From Harmonia axyridis (lineage: Eukaryota; Arthropoda; Insecta; Coleoptera; Coccinellidae): 64,000 nucleotides of DNA. Position 1 is the stretch's first letter. Each line of letters begins with the position of its first letter. Shown here piece after piece: positions 23,021-35,713 of the stretch. The notes beneath the pieces were generated by a model, which worked only from the letters and a program-made list of their open reading frames with translations, was not told the DNA's origin and made no database searches. The position numbers and the translations under genes are program-made. Where the stretch lies: NCBI RefSeq assembly GCF_914767665.1, contig NC_059505.1:29571506-29635505 (forward strand). The letters are read 5' to 3'.

Positions 23021-23600
23021 TATAATGTATTTTTGACTTGTCTTATATCATGTAAATGATCGATTGGACTAATAAATATTATTATTAAGAGCTACTTGTA
23101 ATCACAAAAAATCAACTCTAATTTCTACACAGCACTCTTCACCATGAATTCCAAGGAACGCTAGTTTTATCTATGGTTATTGGTATATACCATAAACATG
23201 AATAGAAGGAGTATACACAAGTGTTCCCAACATGGTGATATATTTTCTTTAATTATGTGGAAACTTGTTTTGAATTTTGAACCCGTGGAAGAATATTGAT
23301 GCCTTCTGCACTTATAAATAATTATTCAATGATCATTTGAAGAAGAGTATTTGCTATTTTCTGCATCTACCTGCCTAAACTCAAGCTTTGGAAAATTTAA
23401 CGAGTAATTTTTGACAAGCTCATTTTTCTAATGGGTTGTTGAATTCATTCAAATATTAAACTTGCTATTTCACGCAGCTATATCTTGGCACGAATCAAAT
23501 TGGGAAAGGCATAATAATACATAATAAACCTGTATAACTTTGCTAAACTGTCTAAATATTGTCAGATCAGCCCCTTTGTGAATTGTTATTGATACATATA

Positions 23601-24360
23601 CAGCACGGTTCACAATGAAGTCCTTTATTTGCGAGACTTCTAACTTTTGATAAGAGAGTCATAGAGTGCTCGAAGTGCACAATTTTCCTTATTCCTCAAG
23701 TTTGTTCTGAAATGCCTTATTCCGTAAGAAATTGATAAGCAACTTCAAATTTTCGACAAGTTAGTGTTTTTTTTTATGTCGCAGTAAAGATATCAACTAG
23801 TTAATATTTTTTTCAGATTCTAGAAGAAAAATTGGAAGTGCTTGATGGTCTTATATACCTGATTTCATTGCTTTCAAGAGGAGATAATCGAGTTTGAGAT
23901 TTCCAAAGACGTTACATGTGAAAATCATTTTTTGCGAGTTGCTATTCGCATAATTCTTACTCATTTAAATCTCCACCAAGCATTAAGGATTTTTTTTCAA
24001 ATTTATTTAAAATTATAGCATGCAAAGATTTACCCATATAAAGTCTATGGAAAGTTTAAGCTTGATTATCCCTTTTTAGAAATCAATAAATAATGCAATC
24101 AAGCACTACTAATATTTTCTCTAGAATCCAAAAAAAATATCTAGTTTAATCTTTACTGGGACATAAAGAAAAACCACTTATTGAAAATTTGAATTTTCTT
24201 ATTAATTTCTTATGAGATGAAGCTTTCCCTTATTTAAAAAAAAATTGAGGATATATGTATGTATACGTAAAACCGTTAAAAAGGTTCGAGCACATTATGA
24301 CTCTCCTATCAAAAGTTACAAGCCTCGCAAACACAGGACTTCATTGTGAACCACTCTGTG
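23601..24360. mobile_element. Foldback MITE, CAGCACGGTTCAC ends
   Basis: A 760-bp imperfect palindrome. The left end CAGCACGGTTCACAATGAAG pairs with the right end CTTCATTGTGAACCACTCTGTG, and the similarity continues inwards through ACTTTTGATA, GTGCTCGAA and TTCAAATTTTC motifs. TA lies on both sides. Regions 23021-23600 and 24361-24802 show no gene. Confidence 0.75.
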
Positions 24361-25453
24361 TATATTGTATGAATTCATATTACAAAATAATTGAATATAA
24401 TAACTGTGTAACCCTTTTTTTAAATAAAATTATAATTTTTAGAAGATCAAGAGAGTCCAGTCCAAATGGTAAACAAAACTAGGAGTGAAACAGAACAAGT
24501 TCTAAAAACACTTCAGACAACAAGTGAACTTTTGATCAATCGAAGGAATACTGTCTGTCATCAATGTGTCTGGGCATCAATGAAGGCATACTCAGATAAA
24601 ATGTGTTTCAAATTTTATTGTTTTTACTAATTTTAACTAATTGTATAATACATGCTTACATTTGAAAAGTTATTTCAACAAAACATTATTATGTAGCTCT
24701 GAAAAATGTTATTTAGGTATTAATAAATAAATGTGTCCATATTTACAGGATACAGTAGTTATACATAACACTTTTTTTAACCTGTCATTTGTACGTTGTG
24801 GATAAGATGCATAGAATACCTGGTGTGTCTACTTATACCTATAAAACTTTCAGACAAAACGGGAGATTTTTCAGATTTATACCTACTTGATTTCGAGGGA
24901 TCGCGGGCTTTTCAGATGGCGCATACATCGTTTACATTTGACATTTCTCTCAATTCTCGACTCTTGTGAACCAAGGGCGTAGATCTTTTTTTTCTTGGGG
25001 AGGGATCATCGAAAAAAAAATTTTTGATGACAACTTTTATTCATATCCAGGTCCGGTCTGGTCATGTCGGCAGGTCGGCGATCGCCGAGGGCCCCTAGCC
25101 GAACAAAACTAAACTAAATAAATTTTTGAAAATATGTTGTTTTGACAAGTTTATTTCATTTAAACGTTTTAAAAAGAACAACGAATAGACATCATGGGCA
25201 AGGTTCTGTATTGACATTTTTGTTAAAATCTTTTATTTGAACAAGTTAATAAAAACAATTGCTTCGATGAAACGCAATATAATTTTGAAAGGCTTCCACA
25301 ATAACATGATTCATAACGTTATGGTAGACTCTACCCAAGATATCGGAAGCACTTATGTACCAATTGGCTTTTTTTGTACGATATGTCATTCGATGAAAAG
25401 TTTCTGAAAGGCTTCTAGAAATTACTGTAGTTGAAGACTCGAGTGGTCTTGCA

Positions 25454-28090
25454 TTGTACAAGCGTGTAACTCCGGAATTAACCAAGTACGGAATTCTGGA
25501 ATCAAATATCGTTTCATGTTCATTCGACGAAAAAAATAACATGAAAGGGTATTATAACGGTTTACAGGCTCACCTTAAAAAGGTAAATGAAAATATGACG
25601 TATCTATCACGTCTTGAACCTAGTAGCGGATTCATCAGGAGTAAAGTTACTAGAGACAGAAAACTTATTTGGATTGGTGGAAGAATCTGCAGTTTTTCTG
25701 AGTTCATCTTAAAAGCGAATGGCAGTATGGGAGATTGGGAGAAAGAAACAAAAAGCAACATACAAACTTTATAGACTGCAAAAGTCTCTAAGGATCTATC
25801 TGCGATAATTGATGAAAGTGTGTTGAAGGAAACTGCCAAAGATAAATAATTGATGTCAGTAAACCGTAATAAAAAAAAACATGATGGTCAATTGTAAATC
25901 CATACGATATGGCCAGAAATTTGGCAAATCAATGATCAAAAATCAGAAACTCATTTATTTCATTCGTTTTACATTTGGTTCTTGTTATAACTCCTGGTTA
26001 AAAATATTTGAAAACTAAAACATTGAACTACGCTGTTGCTTGGAATTCATTTCCATCAGTGCTCAAACTAATTAATGAAAAAAGAAATGATGAACATTTT
26101 GAAGTTGTATACACGAAAACAAAAGAGTATGCGACAAGAGTCTGCTGTTAATTGTAAATCGGAAGATAATAATATTGATGTGGAAATAAAATTGGATTTC
26201 ACGGAAAGAAGAACTTCAAAGAAAAAACGGATGTCTGGTAAAAATCAAAAGATGATTCTCCTAAAATCGCAACAAAAATAATTACAAGCCAGTATTTTTC
26301 AATATGTTTGACTGTGTTAGAACCAGCATTGAAGAAAGTTTTTGTCCAAATAGAGAAATTTTAGAGGGCCTGACTTGGTTACAACTAAGATGCATGGAAT
26401 ACCTGGTGTGTTTACTGATTCGATTTTGTTTCAGACTTTTTGAGAGACCCACCTGTTGCTTTGGTGGTCTGCTTCACCAGACTGCTGTAAGGTGGCGCTC
26501 TTTAAAATTTTTCGAATTCCCGCATCTGCCTGGTGCCGTTCAAAAAGGAAATACTGATTTTAGACACTGCAAACATTCACAATAAATTACAATTCAGTTC
26601 ATATCGAATTTTTACTCAAATGAATGGAATATAATGACAGACCATAGAATATAAAATATTATTGTTCTATACTCAAAGTTCACGACAAGAGCGTAGAAAT
26701 AAGGGGATACTGGGGGTAATTACACGGTGCTCCTAAATTGGAGATACAAATGAAAATGACAGATCTTCGGATCATTTTAAGAAAAGAAGTCCTATAACAT
26801 GAGTCCCCAAACATTTTGTTTTGAGATACATGTGTTGAAGTTCAAGTTATTTTTTCGTATAACCTTCCCTTCACAAGATATTTAATATGAATTGGCCATA
26901 GATATTCCAGTTTGAAGTTTTCACTATGTGATATGCTAATTTTGAATGCAAATCTACAGGGTGATATATTTTCTGGAAGGATGCCTGCTTCCTTCCTCCA
27001 AAACTATATTTTGGTGAATGGCTGTTTAGAAAAATGTAGAAAAAAAACTCTGGTCCAGTACTACACTTTTTGGTTTGTTATAGTTTTGTCGTATCTGCTA
27101 TCGATTTCGAGAAAAATCTCTAGTAATCCTCAGGAAAATCCAAATTATTATAAAGATCCAGCTAGTAAGCTCTAATGAATGCATTAATTATAAGTTTTAG
27201 TATTTATTTACCTAATCTGCAGCGAAGATTAATAAATATTTGATAAACTGTACGAGACACTAGAAATAACCTGTATATTGAAAGCAAAGCCTTTGTGGGC
27301 TCATATTCATGAAACTTTTTGCAATTATTTCGAGTAATTTGGTTCAAACTTCATTATCAAACTTCTTTTTCTAACATTACAGATATGAATAAAAGTTGTC
27401 GTCAAAAATTTTTTTTTCGATTATCCCTCCCCAAGAAAAAAAAAGATCTGAAAAGCCCGCGATCCCTCGAAATCAAGTAGGTATAAATCCGAAAAATCTC
27501 CCGTTTTGTCTGAAAGTTTTACAGGTATAAGTAGACACACCAGGTATTCTATGCATCTTAGTTACAACCAAGAAAGTCCAATGAAATAAGCTTGAAGATA
27601 TTCCAACTCCCCTCTTGTATTTCAAACCTGCAAAGTTGGAAGAAGTTGATTATTAACATAAATAATTTGCAATCAGTTCAAAAGTTTCATGAAAATCGAA
27701 AATAATCAAGATGAAGAAATCCCAGGCGAAATGTTAAACAAAGCAGAAGGAAATTTAGATTACTGTCAAATTGATTCAGAACCTAAATCAGAAGAAGCAA
27801 CTTTTCGTGGTCTCCGCAATGACAGTAAAACAATTGTCAAGTGTTCGTCATGCGTATATTCATTCACTTGTATGTATCTTATAAATTTGTACTAACGATA
27901 TTTTGTATACAGGTTACCTGTGAAAGAGTCTTATTTTTTAGCTAAAAATAATCAAGAATCGTCTTAGGTCTAAGTCAAGCCAAAACCTTATTTCTAGCCT
28001 AGTTTTTATGAACATAGAAAGAGATTTATTTTCTGACTTGGACAAAGATGACATAATTAATGTCATGGGCAGGAGTTGTGAAGAACTTAC
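25454..28090 (+). pseudogene. hAT transposase remnants (ZBED5/ZMYM1-like type)
   Basis: Three separated plus-strand pieces fit hAT transposase in order. At about 25530-25610, DEKNNMKGYYNGLQAHLKK corresponds to the catalytic DNGANMxGxYNG region. At about 26025-26235, degenerate AWNSFPSVLKLINEKRN and a Lys/Arg-rich KKKR stretch fit the region before the last domain. At about 27905-28090, TCERVLFFS and KEIYFLTW.. fit the C-terminal dimerisation domain (CERSxSxL). Stops and frameshifts are many and the first catalytic Asp is degraded, so it is inactive. The middle is interrupted by the inner G copy. Confidence 0.65.
26386..27560. mobile_element. Foldback family G, inner copy inside the hAT
   Basis: Same termini as the outer copy (TAAGATGCATGGAATACC ... 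ATGCATCTTA) with TSD GTTACAAC at 26378-26385 and 27561-27568. It is collinear with the outer copy in reverse orientation and lacks the hAT and the LTR. It is therefore a natural unoccupied reference for both insertions. Confidence 0.9.
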
Positions 28091-29114
28091 CAAAGACTGA
28101 AAGCATAGTTCGTGAAATCATTAATTACTCAACTAGCACTGTGCTAAGAATTTTTTTTGTATTTATATTGTTAACAACAGTATTCATTTTGACCTACTTC
28201 ATATAATGATTTATTTTATACTTTTATTTCATTATTATTTTAGGCCCTATTTTACTTTTTAGTATCAATATACCTAGTTGTTACCTTAAAGTTCAGTTTA
28301 TAATTGTACATTTTTTTGTCTTGTGTTTTTCATTTTTATGTCCGTAGTTACGTAATTGGTCTCTCATTGAACTCTTCTTCTACTTCAATTATAACCACTT
28401 TCAAGGAGTATTGAATGCATAATCCTTTTCTTTCAATTAGAGATGCAATAATAAATTAATCTAAATTTGCTGCTGGAGGCAGAATATTTTGAGATTCATT
28501 CAAACCTCAACAACCATAATTAAAAATTATTCAAGAGCACGTTTTGGCTGCCGTGATAGGTTCTCGTCTTATTTCCTGAAGGGGGGCCCTAAATCAGCAT
28601 CTAGCCGAGGGCCTCCAGTGGAGCCAGACCGGGCCTGTTCATATCTGTAATTTTAGAAAAAGAACTTTGATAACGAAGTTTGAACCAAATTACTCGAAAT
28701 AATTTTTGTTGTTACTAATTCGGTTGTTCTTACCTTTTTCTCAAATAAGAGTTACGAAGGAAAATGAGAAATTACTTGGATAATTTTGGGAAAAAAAAGT
28801 TTCATGAATATGAGCCCACAAATGCTTTGCTTTCAATATACAGGTTGTTTCTAGTGTGTCGTACAGTTTATCAAATATTCATTAATCTTCGCTATAGATT
28901 AGGTAAATAAATACCAAAACTTATAATAAATGCATTCATTAGAGCTTACTAGCTGGATCTTTATTATAATTTGGATTTTCCTGAGGATTACTAGAGATTT
29001 TTCTCGAAATCGATAGCAGATACGACAAAACTATAACAAACCAAAAAGTGTAGTACTGGACCAGAGTTTTTTTTCTACATTTTTCTAAACTAACAGCCAT
29101 TCACGAGAATATAG

Positions 29115-29757
29115 TGTAGCTATTAGATGAGAACATCCATACATAAATTGGACTGTAAGGTACTGGGTTATGAAGTTCGAAGGACCATAAAATTTTCCAC
29201 ACTATTTATTGAAGTAGGTTTATATATACAATTACACAATGTACACTTTACAAGATTCGCTGAACTAGTTATCGAAAACTATGAATCAATTCCACGCACT
29301 TATCCAATAACAATTTACCGACTTGGGTACTAACGAAGATGACCGACTGTAGGGTCTTTTCTAACCACGTGGCGACAAGGCCAATATTTTACTAACTTGA
29401 AATGTGCAAGCTGAACACTGTGTCTCAAGTGGCGAGAGCAACGACGAACTATACCAAACTGTACTTGACTTGTACTTACTAGACTGTGTGTTGAATATAC
29501 TGAACTGACTTGAACTCACTATTCGATCTCTTACCCCACCTCGACCTTTTTGTCGAACCATCGAAAAGGGTTAAGAGCATAGAAGTGCTACAGATAAAAC
29601 GGACATAGTTAAATAATCATTATAGCCAGCCGTCATTATGAGGACGACTGCGTGCAGCGCACTCATAAAGTGCGCGGAATTATGTATAACTAACTTCAGG
29701 GGTGAATCTTTGGACAATGGCGGCGCTCAGTTCTACGAACCTTGATCAAACTTAACA
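29115..29757. mobile_element. Solo LTR (643 bp)
   Basis: It starts TGTAGCTATTAG, ends AAACTTAACA, and is flanked by TATAG at 29110-29114 and 29758-29762. The inner G copy reads AAAATATAGTTTTGG with a single TATAG, the empty site. TG..CA ends with a 5-bp TSD mark a solo LTR left by recombination. The superfamily cannot be told from the LTR alone. Confidence 0.85.
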
Positions 29758-30519
29758 TATAGTTTTGGAGGAAGGAAGCAGGCATCCTTCCAGAAAATAT
29801 ATCACCCTGTAGATTTGCATTCAAAATTAGCATATCACATAGTGAAAACTTTAAACTGGAATCTATGGCCAATTCATATTAAATATCTTTCTTGTGAAGG
29901 GAAGGTTATACGAGAAAATAACTTGAACTTCAACACATGTATCTCAAAACAAAATGTTTGGGGACTCATGTTATAGGACTTTTTTTCTTAAAATGATCCG
30001 AAAATCTGTCATTTTCATTTGTATCTCCAATTCAGGAGCACCGTGTAATTGACCCCAGTATCCCCCTATTTCTACGCTCTTGTCGTGAACTTTGAGTATA
30101 GAACAATAATATTTTATATTCTATGGTCTGTCATTATATTCCATTCATTTGAGTGAAAATTCGATATGATCTGAATTGTAATTTATTGTGAATGTTTGCA
30201 GTGTCTAAAATCAGTATTTCCTTTATAAACGGTACCAGGCAGATAAGGGAATTCGAAAAATTTTAAAGAACGCCACCTTACAGCACTCTGGTGAAGCAGA
30301 CCACCAAAGCAACAGGTGGGTCTCTCAAAAAGTCTGAAACAAAATCGAATCAGTAAACACACCAGGTATTCTATGCATCTTAGTTGTGGACTAAATTGAT
30401 TTCAGTGATTTTTTTGTGTTTATCTGTTAATACTCATTTGAACTGTGTTTTAAAATATTAGCAATTTTAATTGCTCTGTGATATTCCTGATTCCTGTTAG
30501 TACGGAAATAACGTTCAAC

Positions 30520-31185
30520 ATGAATGAAGTCAAGTAAGTATTCATTGTTAAATAATAAATAGTTATATTGAAAGTATTAAATTTTAGCGATAATCTGACC
30601 TGTGACATTTGCAAAAAGAAATTCTCCAGAGTGTGGGTGACAAATCGTCATTTAAAAGATATTCACCATGTAGAAGCGAAAAAATCAGAAAACAGAAAAT
30701 CAACAGTTCATATGAAGTGTCCTATTTGCCCCGAAGAACTGTGGAAAATGACAAATTGGAAAGGATTAATGCACTTACCAGAGGAGATCTTGCCTATATA
30801 ATTAGAAAATTCAACATCGATAAAAGAAGACATGATGATGATATGGTAGAAAAAGCATTAAAAGTTAAGGAATGGAATAGTGAAGGAAAAAATGATGTTT
30901 TTCTATTTGAACAAATAGGTATGTAACTCAAATAAAAGTGTGTATGTATTTCAATTGGTTAATTTATTAGGAGAAGCCTATGTCAGATTGAAGGATGAAG
31001 ATTTTGCTTTAGGATATATGAATGACAACATGGAAAGAAAGCTGAAACGGTTCCAAAAAAATTATATGCATAGATGGGACACATGGAAACAATACCAATG
31101 CAAGAAACTATGATCTTACCATAGTTCTAATTCTAGGTCCCCACCTCTTAGGAAAAAAAAAAGCTTGTTGTGACCTTTTTATTTG
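30520..31185 (+). pseudogene. MULE-like transposase, N-terminal part, with C2H2 finger
   Basis: A 14-nt first exon (MNEV) with donor GTAAGT at 30534 joins at 30588 to DNLTCDICKKKFSRVWVTNRHLKDIHH, a C2H2 zinc finger. After a frameshift near 30735 comes RTVENDKLERINALTRGDL, and a second intron (30919-30970, GTATGT..TTATTAG) leads to GEAYVRLKDEDFALGYMNDNMERKL. After another frameshift near 31055 comes ICIDGTHGNN ... YDLTIVLILG, the first-Asp block (DGTHG) of Mutator-like transposases. The rest of the catalytic domain is gone; a foldback element follows at 31322. Degenerate. Confidence 0.65.
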
Positions 31186-31321
31186 AGGATTCAGATCAGT
31201 ATAATGTTGTTTTCAGTTATGTACATAGATTTTGCTAAAAGAGAACTTATTAAAACGTGAACCTCTCATTCAGTGCAACAAGTTTCTTTCAAAATGTTGG
31301 ATGTAAATCATTTTAAATATA

Positions 31322-32426
31322 CAGGGTGAGTCTTTGACTTGTACATATATTTTAACCCAAGATTCCTGAGGTCAAAAGAAACACTTTTTTCCTTTACCAT
31401 TTTTTCCGATTCGGCCCGGTTAAAAAGATACAGGCTGTTGAAAATCGTTGAAAAAATGTGATTTTCGGCTATATCTCGTAAATGGTTGTATCGAAGGAAA
31501 TGATTTTTGAAATATAGCTTTTTTTTGATGTGATACATCTTATCCGAACACAAGATTCCATACACATTCTTCTGTTTCTTTATTTTGAACATTATATCCC
31601 ATAAAAATACCAGAAATTCGAAGAAACCAATTCTTAAGAGTAATTTGAACATTCATCGAAGAATATTTGGCTAATTTGAAAAATAAAAGTATTCCTCATG
31701 TTTTCTCGTACAAAGCGCCGTTTTCGAATAACTTGATCTTAAAAAAAAAAAATTATCTGTGAAATTCAAAAAATTGGGTACTTTGGCTGAATGCAACTCT
31801 GTTCTGTTGTGGAAAAAAAACCACAGAAATGAATATTTACTATGATGTCATGTCTCAGATTTTAGAATTGAAGTACTAGCCAACTTAGTTTGAAAATAAA
31901 GTTGTAAAAGTGAATAAGCTTTCATAGATGAATATTATTTATTTGAGATTTCAAGGTTAAATGGCAATGCTTGTAAACAACGATATCATATAAATGAAAT
32001 ATAATGAATGAATGGATATGAGTATCAGAGCTAATATGGGTGGTAGCGAGCTCAATTCGTTATAATTATCGAAAATGAAATAGAAATCAAGAGAAGAATA
32101 TTTGATCTTTAGCGTCAACGAAATTGGAATAACTCATTTATTTTATTATAAACACTACTTTGTTCAACAAATGGAATGTTAAACGTGAGTTTATGATGGT
32201 TTTTCTAATTTATTAGCTTATTTCCAAGGTTCAAAAGGTATATCTTATGCTTGAGAAAACTTCAGTGTTCCGGTTTTCAGGGGTGAATTAGCTCATTCTG
32301 AAAATTTAAAATGGCTATATCTTTTTAACAGGGCCGAATCGGAAAAAATGGTAAATGAAAAAAGTATTTCTTTTGACCTCAGGAACCTTCGGTTAAAATA
32401 TATGTACAAGTCAAAGACTCACCCTG
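31322..32426. mobile_element. Foldback MITE family F, copy 2
   Basis: Ends CAGGGTGAGTCTTTGACTTG / CAAGTCAAAGACTCACCCTG, with terminal pairing of about 100 bp. TA precedes the left end (31320-31321); the right flank is AA. The interior matches copy 1 (20932-23020) in reverse without the extra segment. Non-coding. Confidence 0.8.
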
Positions 32427-34120
32427 AATGAAGGTATGGAGTTGGCGCTTCTGAGATTTTTGCTTGGTGAAGGTGGAATACAAGAATTGCAATAACTCCA
32501 TTAAAAATTAAGGTTTTTCTCAATATAAATAATCTGACTAACAATTTTTTTTTAGCAATTCTGAAAAAATTTGAACTACTACATGCTGCGATTACTGGCT
32601 ACTAACAGCTCTAGGAACGTGGCAAAACTTATTTTTTATTTGAAAAACAAAAACAAATTCAACTACCAAAAATTGAAACCCTTAGAAAATCGAAATGTAA
32701 ATATATTAATTTCTAGATTCTCATTATCACTGGTTGGTGGCATTTCCATTTTGAATTCTCAAAAATGTTTGCACTAATTAGGTTATTTTTTGTATTCACT
32801 CGCTTATTAACAAAGTGCCCAAATGTTCAATAACTAATAATTTCAATATATGTTAGTGATTTCTTATTTTTCTTTCTAGTATTTTGAATTTCCTGCATTG
32901 AAAATATATATTTTTATATCATTTCAATTATTGTTACAGAATTAGGTACCTCATTCTATACTGAAATAGGTATATATTATTTAAAATTAAATTATTATTC
33001 ATCATTGATAAATCAAAAGTCAGTATAATGTTACATACATGTTAATCATCAGAATCTGAACTTTAATTTCACATATAGTGAACAAAATAAAACATTCCGT
33101 TGAATTGAAATATTTATTTGCAACCTTCATAGTAAAAATGAAATTTCACACAAACAGTAATAAATAATAGTTTGTATTGAGTTTCTTAATTTATTTCTCT
33201 TTAAACTACAAAAATTGAATATTACCAGTTCACAGATATTGTCACTTAAATAATTTTAATCTCTTTACTTTAAATTCACAGAGGGAATTTTTTTGTCAAA
33301 TATACAATTACAACATATTTTGACTAACAAGATCTTGAAAAAAAAAACTACTATTGTTGCTATGTCAATGATTACTTACTTTTATATCCATCAGACGAAA
33401 AAGTGTAAATAGCAATTATAACTATCAACTATTTTACTTCAAGTCTGTCAAAATTAATTCAGCATGGCCACCATAATCAGGCAAATTTTCCATTGATCAA
33501 TCAATTATAACGATCGTTTATATAAAGAAGGATCTCCTGATCCTAATTTCAAAATGTTAGAAAAAAAAATAACATATTTAATTCGTAGAAGTGACTTTTC
33601 ACGGTTTTAAGACAGTCTCACCATCTTAAATGACGCTTCTCCTTATGAAATAATATACTATTTCGAAACTTCTAATATCCCTAGATTAGAGGAGCGAAAG
33701 ATTATCCGATCAAGCATGCACCTTGACATAAAGATCTATTGTGCATCTAATATACCTAGCTAGAATTAATTTCAATACCAAACAATTCCATATCAAAAAT
33801 TGCATCGAGTGAAACATTATGAAGGTGGCTAATTGAGGAAAATGTTAAACCAAATGAACTAAAATCACTATATAAAAAAATATGTAAGCTTAATCCATCT
33901 ATGAGTATTGGGTTTTCAACTCATATTTAACAATAATTTGGAGCTCAATCAATTGAAATTCTTAAATTTCAGCTTTCTTTGAAGGTGCCAAGAATATAGA
34001 TGAAAATTTTCTGGTAATATCGAAACTTCGCTTGTTTGAATCCATTAACTTTATATACAATAAACTGTACAAGTAAAGTTTATTTATTGAGTAAGTCTTT
34101 GCAGCAAACCATGTTGTTAT
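32427..34120. other. AT-rich region, no gene recognised
   Basis: Very AT-rich with only short open frames (for example 32571-32777). No repeats with clear ends, tRNA or splice-framed exons were seen. Confidence 0.3.
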
Positions 34121-34460
34121 ATGCGCCTTACCGTTACATAACATCCCTAAGAAATGAGGTACATCTCAAAACTAATGTATCTGGTACATAACATTTCATA
34201 TATCCACGAGATTATATGAATTGTTCATGTATCATATACGTAACATTGTTATATTACTGAAGTTACATATATGATATATATTCAGGTTTCATGAAGGCTA
34301 TATTAATCAGTTATATACGTGTATGTAAGATAGTTACGTATCATATATGTAACATTCGTAATATATATGTTACATTGTTAATATTACGTAAATGTTATAT
34401 AAATATAGCATATTCATGATATGTATTAATCAGATCTACACAAGTACGTTTCATAATTAC
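34121..34460. repeat. Low-complexity ATGTAAC/GATACAT region
   Basis: Rich in TACGTA, ATGTAAC and GATACAT words. Its left edge (GCGCCTTACCGTTACATAACAT) resembles, inverted, the sequence at 42595-42620 (GTTATGTAACGGAAGGCGG). Similar words fill the tandem repeat at 42378-42580. Confidence 0.4.
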
Positions 34461-34725
34461 ATATAGTTTTTTCAAACCCAATGAAAAAATGAAATTCAAT
34501 TGAAATTTGAACTGCTTCTTCGAGTGACAATTTAAATTTCCCGCATTCTCTAGGTGGCGCTATAAACATTGTAAACCGTATTTTGGATTCGCGCTAAGAC
34601 AAGTGTGTAAATTTCCATTTACGAACTTTTCATTACTCTGGTAGAGAAGAGAAATATTTCTATAAAGATTAATCTTTGATTTCTATTATATGTGATAGTT
34701 ACTTGTTCTATTGTATTGATACAAT

Positions 34726-34730
<5 letters not shown>

Positions 34731-34806
<76 letters not shown>
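34731..34806. repeat. (TA)n microsatellite, about 38 units
   Basis: Uninterrupted TA dinucleotides for about 75 bp. It translates as an artefactual Tyr-Ile repeat. Confidence 0.95.
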
Positions 34807-34809
<3 letters not shown>

Positions 34810-34924
34810 CTTAGACATTAATTGTTTTTTATATTTACGTGAAAACGTGGACGTGAGGAATATTTGCAAGGTAAGTGCATTTATGTATACTAACTAGGTA
34901 CTACATTTACTAGGTAACTACATT

Positions 34925-35640
34925 TAAATATACAGGTCTCCATAAATTGGAAGTTCAAAGGAAAGTGAGAGATTCTATGGGCAATTTCAAATCCTATAAG
35001 CATGTGCCTGCAAACGCTTTATTTTCAAGATACCGGAGTTTCTTATCGTAGTTCTTGTTTTTTGTAATGATTATACCTACTAGTTTATCGAATCTTAATA
35101 AATCTCCGCTACATATTGGATAAATATAAGTACCAACGCATCTTCTCACTTTTATAATTAATTTAATCGTCACAGCTTACTCACTGGATCTTTGTAATAA
35201 TTTGAATTTTCCTGAAGGTTATACTAGAGAATTGTTTGAATTTTTTTTCGAAATCGGTAGTAGGTACGACAAAACTACAAGAAACTAAAAAATGTAGCAC
35301 TGGAGCAAAGTTTCTTTTTCATATTTCTAAACTGCCAGTGCGGTCCACCATAAAAAAGTTCTGGAGGGAAGAAAGTGCAGAGCACTGTTCCTAAAAAAAT
35401 ATCACTCTGTATATTTGCATTCAAAGTTAGCATATAACATGATGAAAACTTCAAATTGAAATATCTAGACATAATATAATATCTTCTGAAAGGAATAAGT
35501 TGCTTGAGGTGGAAATTTGAAAAAAAATTAAAGTTTAACATTGTATTTCGAAAACAAAGCGTTTGTGTGCCCACGTTCATTGGACTTTTTTTGAAATGAT
35601 AATAGAAATCTGTAATTTTCGTTTCTACCTCCCTGTATAA
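34925..35640. repeat. Divergent copy of foldback family G
   Basis: Shares TACGACAAAACTA, AATGTAGCACTGGA (family: AGTGTAGTACTGGA), TATCACTCTGTA and TTGCATTCAAAGTTAGCATAT with the copies at 24.8-30.4 kb, in the same order. The termini are not recognisable, so it is an old or truncated copy. Confidence 0.55.
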
Positions 35641-35713
35641 ATGTTCAATAAATTTACAAATAACCAGATCGAAACTTCATTTTATTAAATCTGTTATTCT
35701 TCATTGTTCAAAG

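Larger units (their letters stand above)
25048..28637 (+). mobile_element. hAT transposon with degenerate transposase
   Basis: The ends CAGGTCCGGTCTGG / CCAGACCGGGCCTG carry an 8-bp TSD TTCATATC (25040-25047, 28638-28645). The unoccupied target is preserved in the inner G copy (ACAGATATGAATAAAAG at 27385-27401), confirming the boundaries. The length without the nested element is about 2.4 kb, near that of an autonomous hAT. Confidence 0.92.
24803..30382. mobile_element. Foldback family G (TAAGATGCATAGAATACC ends), outer copy
   Basis: The termini TAAGATGCATAGAATACC and its inverse are flanked by an exact 8-bp TSD GTTGTGGA (24795-24802, 30383-30390). The arms hold the hAT 25048-28637 and a solo LTR 29115-29757. 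The sequence left after removing them matches, in reverse, the inner copy 26386-27560. 8-bp TSDs suggest mobilisation by a hAT-type transposase; no family transposase is visible. Confidence 0.88.

Noticed and set aside
34676..34897. Tyr-Ile repeat protein
   Set aside because: Translation of the (TA)n microsatellite.
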